Source: Bacteroidales bacterium (lineage in GTDB: Bacteria; Bacteroidota; Bacteroidia; Bacteroidales; UBA7960). Taken from it: DNA of 13,311 nt. The translations under genes and the position numbers were made by a program. The stretch lies in assembly GCA_003554665.1 (NCBI GenBank), contig PWGY01000266.1, positions 1-13,311 of the forward strand, given 5' to 3'. Of this stretch, positions 6,768 to 13,311 are shown in pieces (the first letter of the stretch is position 1; every line of letters starts with the position of its first letter). Under the pieces are notes generated by a model. That model saw nothing but the letters and a program-made list of their open reading frames with translations, made no database searches and was not told where the DNA came from.

Positions 6768-8024
6768 ATGACCAAAGAAACCAGGAAATGCTCGTTCTGC
6801 GGCAGAGGAGGTAAAGATGTTGATATGCTTATCTCCGGGGTTGATGCGCACATTTGTGAGCGCTGTGTGGAGCAGGCCAATACGATTGTGGCTGAAGAGA
6901 AAAGCCAGAAGGAGAAGCAAAAGATTCCTTCTTTCAAGTTGTTCAAACCGGTCGAGATAAAAAAACACCTTGATCAGTATGTGATCGGTCAGGAAGAAGC
7001 CAAGAAAGTACTTTCTGTGGCCGTATATAATCATTATAAACGGATCAATTATCCGGCACCGAAACCTGATGATAATGAGGGTGTTGAGCTGGAGAAATCC
7101 AATATTGTTCTGGTGGGTGAAACAGGCACCGGAAAAACCCTCATGGCAAGAACCATCGCAAAAAAAATGCAGGTTCCTTTCTGTATTGCCGATGCCACAG
7201 TATTGACCGAGGCCGGCTACGTGGGAGAGGATGTGGAAAGCATTCTTGCCAGATTGCTACAGGTGGCTGATTATGATGTGACAACTGCTGAGCGGGGCAT
7301 TGTTTTTATTGATGAGGTGGATAAGATCGCACGAAAAAGCGACAATCCGTCCATTACACGTGACGTTTCAGGTGAGGGTGTACAGCAGGCGCTGCTGAAA
7401 CTCCTGGAGGGTGCTGTGGTAAACGTACCTCCGCAGGGAGGACGCAAGCACCCTGAGCAGAAAATGATCCAGGTGAACACCCAGAATATTTTATTTATCT
7501 GTGGAGGTGCCTTTGACGGTATTGAGAAAAAGATTATGTCGCGCATGCAGGCCAATGCCATCGGATATGGATCAAACCGTAGTACCCGTATTGACCGTGA
7601 TAATATGCTCCAGTATATTGCCCCGCAAGACCTCAAGAGTTACGGACTCATTCCTGAACTGGTTGGCCGGATGCCTGTGTTAACCCATTTTAATCCCCTT
7701 GACCGGGATGCATTGCGCCAGATCCTTTCCGAACCCAGAAACTCACTGATCAAGCAATACAAGAAGTTGTTCGAGATGGATAATGTGGAGTTGATCATTG
7801 AGGATGAGGTGTTGGACTACCTTGTGGATAAGGCAGTAGAGTTTAAGCTGGGAGCAAGGGGACTCAGATCCATTTGTGAGATTGTTATGTTGGATGCCAT
7901 GTATGACATCCCTTCAAAAACAAACCGTGAAGCAGGTGAAATGGAGACGTTCCGTCTTACATTGGATTATACACAGAAAAGGCTGGATGCAGATCGTTTG
8001 AGTCAGCTCAGGGCTGCATCCTGA
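6768..8024 (+). CDS. clpX: ClpX, AAA+ unfoldase of the ClpXP protease
   Basis: Hexameric ATPase that unfolds tagged or adaptor-delivered proteins and threads them into ClpP. The 418-residue product has the N-terminal C4 zinc-binding domain (Cys8, Cys11, Cys30, Cys33), Walker A GETGTGKT at 117-124, the pore loop GYVG at 150-153, Walker B ending in D182-E183, the RKH loop at 226-228, and the sensor 2 GAR at 362-364. The ClpP-docking tripeptide reads I265-G266-Y267 where E. coli has IGF. Length and domain content are normal for the family. It is the last gene of tig-clpP-clpX and is followed by a strong terminator. Confidence 0.98.
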   Translation: MTKETRKCSFCGRGGKDVDMLISGVDAHICERCVEQANTIVAEEKSQKEKQKIPSFKLFKPVEIKKHLDQYVIGQEEAKKVLSVAVYNHYKRINYPAPKPDDNEGVELEKSNIVLVGETGTGKTLMARTIAKKMQVPFCIADATVLTEAGYVGEDVESILARLLQVADYDVTTAERGIVFIDEVDKIARKSDNPSITRDVSGEGVQQALLKLLEGAVVNVPPQGGRKHPEQKMIQVNTQNILFICGGAFDGIEKKIMSRMQANAIGYGSNRSTRIDRDNMLQYIAPQDLKSYGLIPELVGRMPVLTHFNPLDRDALRQILSEPRNSLIKQYKKLFEMDNVELIIEDEVLDYLVDKAVEFKLGARGLRSICEIVMLDAMYDIPSKTNREAGEMETFRLTLDYTQKRLDADRLSQLRAAS

Positions 8025-8066
8025 GGCCCTGAACCACTTGTTTGTGCCTGAAATTTTTTGTAAATT

Positions 8067-8099
8067 AAAGCGTTCTCAATTGTAGAACGCTTTTTTTTT
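8067..8099 (+). terminator. Strong intrinsic terminator after clpX
   Basis: AAAGCGTTCT (8067-8076), loop CAATTGT, AGAACGCTTT (8084-8093), continuing into a run of nine T (8091-8099). A 10-bp perfect stem with a uridine tail is a textbook Rho-independent terminator. Its T run ends only 12 bp before the next start codon. Confidence 0.92.
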
Positions 8100-8111
8100 C
8101 GGGATAAATCC

Positions 8112-8840
8112 ATGCGTTATCTGTTGATCATATTATTCCTTTTTTTCAGTGGTTTGGCATCTGTTGCGCCCGGTAATGAACCTGCCGCTTTTTCCGGTTC
8201 GATTGCCGGTCCCGGCGTGTTGCATGATGTCCCTGAGGGCTCAACCAAAACAGCCGGTAATCCGTCCGGTGCCCCTGATGTGCCCCCTGACACCCTTGAT
8301 GCCCTGCCTGATGATCCCCTGAAGAGGGGGCATACAGTTGCTGCCAGGGTGCTGAACGGAGACACCATTCCTGTGATTGAACTGCGTCCGGTCAGCGTCA
8401 CTGCTGAAAGGGAATTCGGCAGTCGCTGGGAAGAATATCGCTATAACCGGACCGTCCGGAATGTGAAAATTGCCTATCCCTATGCCAAGCTGGCTGGTCA
8501 TATGTTCAGGGAATACAGCAGGGAGCTCATGGAGCTGGACTCGGAAAGGGAAAGGAGGCAGTTTATGCGGGAAGCTGAAGATGAAATCCTTGAAAACTTT
8601 GAGGACGACCTGAAAAGCCTGACTTTTTCACAGGGACTGATCCTGATTAAACTGATTGACAGAGAAACCGACCACACCTCCTACCATATTTTGCGGGAAT
8701 TCCGGGGTGTATTTTCGGCTGTGTTCTGGCAGTCGCTTGGTCGCATTTTTGGCTACAACCTTCGTGAGGAATATGATCCGGATGGCGAAGACAGGCAGAT
8801 TGAGGAAATCGTGCAACTGATCGAAAAGGGTTATCTCTGA
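8112..8840 (+). CDS. Exported DUF4294-type protein of unknown function
   Basis: A 242-residue protein with a hydrophobic N-terminal signal peptide (about 1-19), a Pro/Gly/Asp-rich low-complexity linker (about 20-80), then a conserved helical domain (about 85-235) that I recognise from memory as DUF4294, found across Bacteroidota: a GDTIPVIEL strand, RNVKIAYPYAKLAG, a strongly charged helix, and the segment LIKLIDRETDHTSYHILREF. Function is unknown; the family is expected in the cell envelope. No separate promoter is visible between the clpX terminator and the ATG, so it may depend on read-through from the Clp operon. It is tail-to-tail with the phosphotransferase gene, 4 bp apart. Start chosen because it directly opens the signal peptide. 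Confidence 0.83.
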   Translation: MRYLLIILFLFFSGLASVAPGNEPAAFSGSIAGPGVLHDVPEGSTKTAGNPSGAPDVPPDTLDALPDDPLKRGHTVAARVLNGDTIPVIELRPVSVTAEREFGSRWEEYRYNRTVRNVKIAYPYAKLAGHMFREYSRELMELDSERERRQFMREAEDEILENFEDDLKSLTFSQGLILIKLIDRETDHTSYHILREFRGVFSAVFWQSLGRIFGYNLREEYDPDGEDRQIEEIVQLIEKGYL

Positions 8841-8844
8841 TGAG

Positions 8845-10269
8845 CTATTTTCCACGACCCTGCAGAATGATCAGCACCGTGTAGATCAGGATCTTGAAAT
8901 CCACAGCCAGCGACATATTCTCCAGGTATAACACGTCATATTTCAGCCGCTCGATCATTTCATCCACGTTTTCTGCGTAGCCATACTTGACCTGTCCCCA
9001 GCTGGTAATTCCAGGCTTGATCTTCTGCAGCAATTTATAGTGGGGTGCCTTTTTTACGATCTGATCAATGTAATACTGACGCTCCGGCCTGGGGCCAACA
9101 AGCGACATATAGCCACGCAGTACATTATAGAACTGCGGGATCTCATCCAGACGCACTTTACGCATAAAACGTCCGAAAGGGGTAACGCGGGGATCGTTCT
9201 CGCAGGAAAGCTGTGGTCCGTCTTTTTCGGCATCCACATACATTGACCGGAACTTGTGCATGGTAAAGGGTTTTCCGTGCAGCCCAATGCGTTCATGTTT
9301 GTAAAAAACCGGCCCCCTTGAGGAAAGTTTAACGCCAATGGCTGTGAACAGGAAAACAGGTGAAAGAATAACCAGGCTTACTGCAGAAACAACCACATCC
9401 ATGAAGCGTTTGATGGTTTGCTGCCAGGCCGGCATCAGCCCGGGCCGGATCTGAATAAGCGGGGTGCCGAAAATGGCCGTCATTTTAACAGCGCCAAGCA
9501 AAATGTCATGCATTTCCGGAATAATCTTCACTTCTACGCTGGTGGGGTAAACATCAGCAAGGATGTTGCTGATTTTCTTGTGTTCCCTGGTTTCCAGTGC
9601 AATGATAACCTCTTCCACATTGTGCTCATCAATAATCTCTCTTATCTGATCAATATGGCCAAGTAAAGGGAGGTGTCCGGCAGCAATATGCGTATCCTGT
9701 TTGCTGACGGCGACAAAGCCGATCAGTCTTTGGCCCAGGGATTTTTTCATGGACTCCAGCTCTTGTATGAGGTCTGTGGCTTTTTTTTGACTCCCGATAA
9801 TGATTGTGTTGAACCCGATCTCCCTGTTGTTGATCTTCCTGATAACATTTGTGGTCAAAATAAAACGAAAACTGGCAGTAAAGAACACATGTGCCGCCAG
9901 TAATACCAGCAATGACTGGTAATGACCTTTAATCAGCACAGCTTCCTGGTTCAGCAGCACGACAAAATAAATCACAAGTACGCCGGTAAGAGATGTCAGC
10001 AATGTATGCCCGAACTGGCCAAGGCGCGACTGTCTGAATATGGAGTTGTAGGCTCCGCTGAGATAATACAGGGCCAGCCAGAACATGGGGATGATCACCA
10101 GGCTTAGCAACAGATTGTTTCCAAAAAGCAACTCTTCCTTTAGGGCATATAAAGAAAAGCCATTGTTGATGACCAGGTAGATGAGGTAAAAAAACCACGC
10201 CAGGACTGCTGCAAGGTAGTCGAAAAAAACATATTTGGCCAGCTGGATCCTTTGTAAGCGTTTGTCCAT
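8845..10269 (-). CDS. Polyprenyl-phosphate sugar-1-phosphate transferase (WcaJ/WbaP-like)
   Basis: Transfers a sugar-1-phosphate from a nucleotide sugar to undecaprenyl phosphate in the inner membrane, the first step of building a surface polysaccharide or glycan. The 474-residue product has four N-terminal transmembrane helices (about 13-33, 51-70, 87-107, 117-137), a Rossmann-like CoA_binding_3 domain (about 152-270), then the catalytic bacterial sugar transferase domain. The latter shows a re-entrant helix with Ser303-Pro304, the KFRSM motif (339-343), the catalytic Asp375-Glu376 dyad in LDEIPQ, and SLVGPRPE (389-396). All diagnostic motifs are intact. The sugar cannot be told from sequence; glucose-, galactose- and N-acetylhexosamine-type donors are all possible. 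It lies 141 bp downstream of the sugar oxidoreductase on the same strand and no other glycan gene is visible. Confidence 0.93.
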   Translation of the reverse strand: MDKRLQRIQLAKYVFFDYLAAVLAWFFYLIYLVINNGFSLYALKEELLFGNNLLLSLVIIPMFWLALYYLSGAYNSIFRQSRLGQFGHTLLTSLTGVLVIYFVVLLNQEAVLIKGHYQSLLVLLAAHVFFTASFRFILTTNVIRKINNREIGFNTIIIGSQKKATDLIQELESMKKSLGQRLIGFVAVSKQDTHIAAGHLPLLGHIDQIREIIDEHNVEEVIIALETREHKKISNILADVYPTSVEVKIIPEMHDILLGAVKMTAIFGTPLIQIRPGLMPAWQQTIKRFMDVVVSAVSLVILSPVFLFTAIGVKLSSRGPVFYKHERIGLHGKPFTMHKFRSMYVDAEKDGPQLSCENDPRVTPFGRFMRKVRLDEIPQFYNVLRGYMSLVGPRPERQYYIDQIVKKAPHYKLLQKIKPGITSWGQVKYGYAENVDEMIERLKYDVLYLENMSLAVDFKILIYTVLIILQGRGK

Positions 10270-10410
10270 TATTTACTGCATTTATTTGTCACATGTGCCG
10301 GAAAAAAGAGACCTGGCCTTTCGGGAAAGCCTGCTGTAACTGGATAACGGGAAGGGGTGGCACATATTGCCTGCTATTTCACTGATTTATGAACACCATA
10401 AGTGAATAAC
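10270..10410 (-). promoter_or_regulatory. Structured gap between sugar oxidoreductase and phosphotransferase genes
   Basis: No gene seen. The 141 bp hold three inverted repeats: a hairpin with TTCACT/AGTGAA and inner TATG/CATA arms (10378-10406) just after the oxidoreductase stop; distant perfect arms ATGTGCC/GGCACAT (10293-10299 and 10359-10365); and, nested inside these, a compact GGC-TTTC/GAAA-GCC hairpin (10315-10331) that on the minus strand is followed after 7 nt by six T. The last could be a weak terminator or attenuator ahead of the phosphotransferase. No TAnnTTTG box facing the phosphotransferase was found. Confidence 0.45.
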
Positions 10411-11400
10411 TCAGCTCAGGTAGTTAACGTTGTTCTCAATTTTTTCCATGATGCCGTAGGCCAGATCGAGGGATGCGTATCCGTCGTGGATGGTAACCAC
10501 CGGGTCGGTATTGTTTGTGATGGCCTCATAAAAAGTTTCAAGCTCAGTCTGTATGGCGTTGATGGGCTTAATCTCGGGTTTTTCCACCCATACCTGTTTC
10601 TTATTTTTTTCCGGGCCCATATCAATGACCATGGCCATCGGATCCGGGCTGGCTCCCACGTCCTTCAGCCTGATGATTTGTGTCTCTTTTGAAAGGAAGT
10701 CAACAGCAATGTAACCTTCGTGCTGGAAAAACCGGGTTTTGCGCATATTTTTCATAGAAAGCCTGCTGGCAGTAAGATTGGCCACGCATCCATTGGAAAA
10801 CTCAATTCTTGCGCTGGCAATATCGGGAGATTCTGAAACAATGGACACGCCGCTGGCCGATATTTTCCTGACTTTGGCCTGTATCACATTCAGGATAATA
10901 TCAATATCATGAATCATCAGGTCAAGTACCACAGGTACATCGGTTCCCCTTGGGTTGAACTGGCCCAGCCTGTGTGCTTCGATAAACATGGGGGTGTTCA
11001 GATAGGGTTTGGCTGCGATGAAGGCAGGGTTAAAGCGCTCCACATGGCCCACCTGTACCTTTACATTTGCCTCTCTGGCCAGATCCATTAGTTTTCGGGC
11101 TTCTTCAAGGGTTGTTGTCAGGGGTTTTTCAATGAATACATGCTTCCCGTGTTTCAGGGCTTTGGATGCACAGTTAAAGTGCGACACGGTAGGTGTTACA
11201 ATGTCGACAATATCTGATTCGCTGATCAGTTCATCGTCGGAATAAAACCTCCGGATTCCGAATGTTTCGGCCACTCTTTCTGCTGTTTCCTGGTCCGGAT
11301 CATAAAAACCGGCAAGCTCCAGTTTTTCCGATGCCACAATGCATTTGATATGGATTTTGCCCAGATGACCTGCGCCCAGTACACCAATTTTTTTAACCAT
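10411..11400 (-). CDS. Gfo/Idh/MocA-family NAD(P)-dependent oxidoreductase
   Basis: Probable sugar or nucleotide-sugar dehydrogenase. With the start at ATG 11400 it has 329 residues. The N-terminal Rossmann fold opens with KKIGVLGAGHLGKIH (glycine-rich NAD(P) loop at residues 9-14) and the conserved E91-K92-P93 motif follows. GHVERFNPA (118-126) and DLMIHDID (160-167, with His164 as the likely catalytic histidine) lie in the C-terminal substrate domain. The GHVERFNP motif recalls UDP-N-acetylglucosamine 3-dehydrogenase (GnnA) type members, but no partner aminotransferase (GnnB) is in view, so the substrate stays open. An upstream in-frame ATG at 11493 would add 31 residues with no family resemblance; a good -7 box at 11448-11441 lies between the two, making that longer start unlikely. 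Downstream on the same strand is the phosphotransferase, suggesting a role in glycan precursor supply. Confidence 0.88.
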   Translation of the reverse strand: MVKKIGVLGAGHLGKIHIKCIVASEKLELAGFYDPDQETAERVAETFGIRRFYSDDELISESDIVDIVTPTVSHFNCASKALKHGKHVFIEKPLTTTLEEARKLMDLAREANVKVQVGHVERFNPAFIAAKPYLNTPMFIEAHRLGQFNPRGTDVPVVLDLMIHDIDIILNVIQAKVRKISASGVSIVSESPDIASARIEFSNGCVANLTASRLSMKNMRKTRFFQHEGYIAVDFLSKETQIIRLKDVGASPDPMAMVIDMGPEKNKKQVWVEKPEIKPINAIQTELETFYEAITNNTDPVVTIHDGYASLDLAYGIMEKIENNVNYLS

Positions 11401-11440
11401 ATGAATAGCAGTTGATTGATAAAAATGCTCATCGTTTTTA

Positions 11441-11448
11441 CAAAAGTA
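11441..11448 (-). promoter_or_regulatory. -7 box TACTTTTG for the oxidoreductase gene
   Basis: On the minus strand TACTTTTG is an exact TAnnTTTG match, predicting a start near 11434 and a leader of about 34 nt before ATG 11400. It overlaps a short TTTAC-N4-GTAAA palindrome (11437-11450), which might be an operator. For the divergent pcm the best candidate is TAATTTCG at 11475-11482, with one mismatch. Confidence 0.45.
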
Positions 11449-11518
11449 AAGTTTTTTATGGTCTGTGAAATGCTTAATTTCGTAGACCGACAAATAACCA
11501 TTAAGTCAACCTGGCATA

Positions 11519-12163
11519 ATGAATGATTCATACCGGCATAAGGGTTTGCGTAAAAAACTTGTGGAGGAAGTACGAGCGAAAGGTATCAAAAATGAAGACG
11601 TGCTCAGTGCGCTGCAGGCTGTTCCCCGGCATTTTTTCCTTGATTCTTCTTTTGTTGAAATCGCATACCAGGATAAGCCTTTTCCGATCGGTGCAGGGCA
11701 AACCATCAGCCAGCCATACACTGTGGCATTTCAAACCGAACTGCTTCAGGTAGAAAAAGGTACCAAAGTTCTGGAAGTCGGAACGGGCAGTGGTTACCAG
11801 GCATGTGTACTGGCCGAAATGGGTGCACGTGTGTTCACCATTGAACGTCATCACTCCCTGTACCGGAAAACAAAGCAGCTGCTGAATGAAATGAAATACT
11901 CCATCAAGCTTTTCTATGGGGATGGCTATGAAGGCTTGCCTTCTTTTGGCCCGTTTGACCGGATCCTTGTTACTGCAGCAGCACCGCAGGTTCCTCAGAA
12001 ACTCCTTGATCAGCTGAAAACCGGAGGAATGATGGTATTACCCCTTGGCAAGGGTGATACACAGATCATGACAAGGTTGGTGAAGCATGGTCAGGATGAA
12101 TTTGAAAAACAAGAATTCGGATACTTCAGGTTTGTTCCCATGCTGGGCGACAGAGAGCGTTAA
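11519..12163 (+). CDS. pcm: Protein-L-isoaspartate O-methyltransferase
   Basis: Cytoplasmic repair enzyme that methylates isoaspartyl residues in aged proteins with S-adenosylmethionine, starting their conversion back to aspartate. The 214-residue product has the family landmarks: VPRHFF (35-40), GAGQTISQPY (58-67), the SAM-binding motif LEVGTGSGYQ (85-94) with the following acidic E109-R110, and the ILVTAAAP segment. Length is normal. The start MNDSYRHKGLR is the expected family beginning. It is divergent from the oxidoreductase (118 bp gap) and tail-to-tail with the permease gene (3 bp gap), so it is probably monocistronic. Confidence 0.96.
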   Translation: MNDSYRHKGLRKKLVEEVRAKGIKNEDVLSALQAVPRHFFLDSSFVEIAYQDKPFPIGAGQTISQPYTVAFQTELLQVEKGTKVLEVGTGSGYQACVLAEMGARVFTIERHHSLYRKTKQLLNEMKYSIKLFYGDGYEGLPSFGPFDRILVTAAAPQVPQKLLDQLKTGGMMVLPLGKGDTQIMTRLVKHGQDEFEKQEFGYFRFVPMLGDRER

Positions 12164-12166
12164 ATT

Positions 12167-13311
12167 TCAATCCCTGGCGCCTCTGTCCAGGGCTTCCCGC
12201 AATCCGTTTCCAAGAAGCATGAATGCAAGCACCATCAGCATGATGGCCAGTCCTGGCAGGAAGGCAAGGTAACCTTTGTCGAGGATGATATATCCGTAAT
12301 GTTCCCTGATCATGGTTCCCCAGGATGGCACAGGTGGCTGAACCCCAATACCCAGAAAACTCAGGCCGGCTTCAATCAGTATGGCAGAAGCAAAATTTGC
12401 TGCAGAAATTACAATTACAGGCCCCATAATCACAGGAAGGATGTGCCGGCGAATGATGCGCATGCTTCCCAGGCCCAGGGCCCTTGCCGATTCAACAAAT
12501 TCTTTTTCTCTTGTGCTGATTACCTGACCGCGAACCACCCTGGCAACTTCCACCCACATTGTCAGCCCCACAGCCACAAAAACCTGCCAGAACCCTTTAC
12601 CCAGTGCAAAGGTGATTGCTATGGCCAGCAGAAGGGTTGGAACCGACCACACCACATTAATCAGCCAGATGATCATCTGGTCTGTTTTTCCCCTGAAATA
12701 TCCGGCAAGACTTCCCAGGCTGACTCCGATAACCAGTGATATAAAAACTGCAATAAACCCTACCGACAACGATACCCGGGTGCCAATGACAAGCTGACTC
12801 AGCAGATCCCGCCCGAAACGATCTGTTCCGAGCAGAAACCGTTGTTTGTCAATTTGTTTTGCTTCAACTTCTTTCTGCATTTGCTCAATGCTTTTCTGAT
12901 GGGGGGTTCCCCATGCATCGACGAAAGAAAGGGTGTCATCGGCAACACGCTGAACCGGGACTCCGGAGTCGAGGTGATATAGCACATCCGGCAGAAGAAA
13001 ATAACCCTCCAGTCCGGGGTAGCCGGGCTGCCCGGGATAGGTTTCATAATAAAGGGTGTCTGTTGCAAACCAATAGGATTGTATGGGGATGGTGGTGTTT
13101 GGGTTGGGTTTACCCCGCATCAAAATTTCAATCAGGGAAGGGGGGGTGTATGTTTCATTCCTGGCCACATGGAGCATGTTTTGCCGGGTGCCTGGTTGAT
13201 GAGCAGCCATTTCCAATTGCTGGTGGTTGGCATGGGGGCTGTTGTCAGGAATATACAGGTAGCCCGTTGCGGCAAGCATGGCGGCAAAAATGATCCATCC
13301 CAGACCCGCCA
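12167..13311 (-). CDS. OppC/DppC-type ABC transporter permease (5' end cut off by window edge)
   Basis: Inner-membrane permease subunit of a peptide/nickel-type ABC importer. The frame is open to the right edge: ten more codons precede the first internal ATG (13279), encoding the hydrophobic AGLGWIIFAA that completes transmembrane helix 1, so 13279 is not the true start. Visible parts, numbered from that ATG: helix 1 end, then a long non-membrane insertion of about 130 residues (12-145) rich in Pro, Tyr and Gln, then the family motif LLGTDRFGRDLLS (149-161), further membrane helices, the EAA cytoplasmic loop that contacts the ATPase (about 260-282, with ESARALG), and the conserved ISAANFASAILIEAGLSFLG segment (291-310). 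The insertion is typical of Bacteroidota OppC as I recall it. OppB, the ATPase and binding protein are not in view. No terminator separates it from pcm. Confidence 0.93.
   Translation of the reverse strand, partial: AGLGWIIFAAMLAATGYLYIPDNSPHANHQQLEMAAHQPGTRQNMLHVARNETYTPPSLIEILMRGKPNPNTTIPIQSYWFATDTLYYETYPGQPGYPGLEGYFLLPDVLYHLDSGVPVQRVADDTLSFVDAWGTPHQKSIEQMQKEVEAKQIDKQRFLLGTDRFGRDLLSQLVIGTRVSLSVGFIAVFISLVIGVSLGSLAGYFRGKTDQMIIWLINVVWSVPTLLLAIAITFALGKGFWQVFVAVGLTMWVEVARVVRGQVISTREKEFVESARALGLGSMRIIRRHILPVIMGPVIVISAANFASAILIEAGLSFLGIGVQPPVPSWGTMIREHYGYIILDKGYLAFLPGLAIMLMVLAFMLLGNGLREALDRGARD

Noticed and set aside
12299..12739. Open frame of 146 codons on the plus strand
   Set aside because: Antisense to the conserved EAA and membrane segments of the permease; the product is low-complexity and His/Asn/Gln-rich without family likeness.
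12167..13279. Complete 370-residue permease starting at 13279
   Set aside because: The frame stays open upstream to the edge and encodes the rest of a membrane helix, so this ATG is internal and the gene is truncated by the window.
1..13311. Mobile elements, CRISPR arrays, phage genes, defence or toxin-antitoxin systems
   Set aside because: No transposase, integrase, regular short repeats or related domains seen on either strand; the tRNA-Leu 3' end shows no duplicated attachment site within the window.

Overview
The window looks like a chromosomal segment of a Bacteroidota bacterium, probably a facultative or strict anaerobe. The evidence is TAnnTTTG-type -7 promoter boxes, few Shine-Dalgarno sequences, a DUF4294-type protein, a trigger factor whose FKBP domain has decayed, a periplasmic-TPR histidine kinase, and an OppC-type permease with a long insertion after its first membrane helix. 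I cannot name a genus from this stretch. Almost everything in it is housekeeping or well-known respiratory and envelope metabolism. I found no mobile element, CRISPR array, phage remnant, toxin-antitoxin pair or defence island.

Layout. Bases 1-1895 (minus strand) hold nrfH followed by nrfA, the membrane quinol dehydrogenase and pentaheme catalytic subunit of ammonia-forming nitrite reductase; nrfA runs off the left edge. A 256-304 bp AT-rich divergent region with direct and inverted repeats separates them from a plus-strand TPR histidine kinase (ends 4371). Next come tRNA-Leu(UAG) at 4438-4519, a terminator-like hairpin, and the protein quality-control operon tig-clpP-clpX (4642-8024), closed by a strong intrinsic terminator. 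A small exported DUF4294 protein follows (8112-8840). On the minus strand lie a polyprenyl-phosphate sugar-1-phosphate transferase (8845-10269) and, upstream of it, a Gfo/Idh/MocA NAD(P)-dependent sugar oxidoreductase (10411-11400). Divergent to the latter is pcm (11519-12163), and tail-to-tail with pcm is an OppC/DppC-type permease whose 5' end is cut off by the right edge.

How the parts work together. NrfH takes electrons from menaquinol and passes them to NrfA, which reduces nitrite to ammonium in the periplasm. The divergently placed sensor kinase could respond to an envelope or respiratory signal, but the sequence does not show what it controls. Trigger factor, ClpP and ClpX form a folding and degradation module. 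The oxidoreductase and phosphotransferase plausibly belong to nucleotide-sugar modification and initiation of a surface polysaccharide. Pcm repairs isoaspartyl damage.

The leads most worth a second look are regulatory: the repeats upstream of nrfH, the tRNA-Leu/tig junction with two hairpins and no clear tig promoter, the structured 141-bp gap between the oxidoreductase and the phosphotransferase, and the terminator sitting only 12 bp before the DUF4294 start codon.
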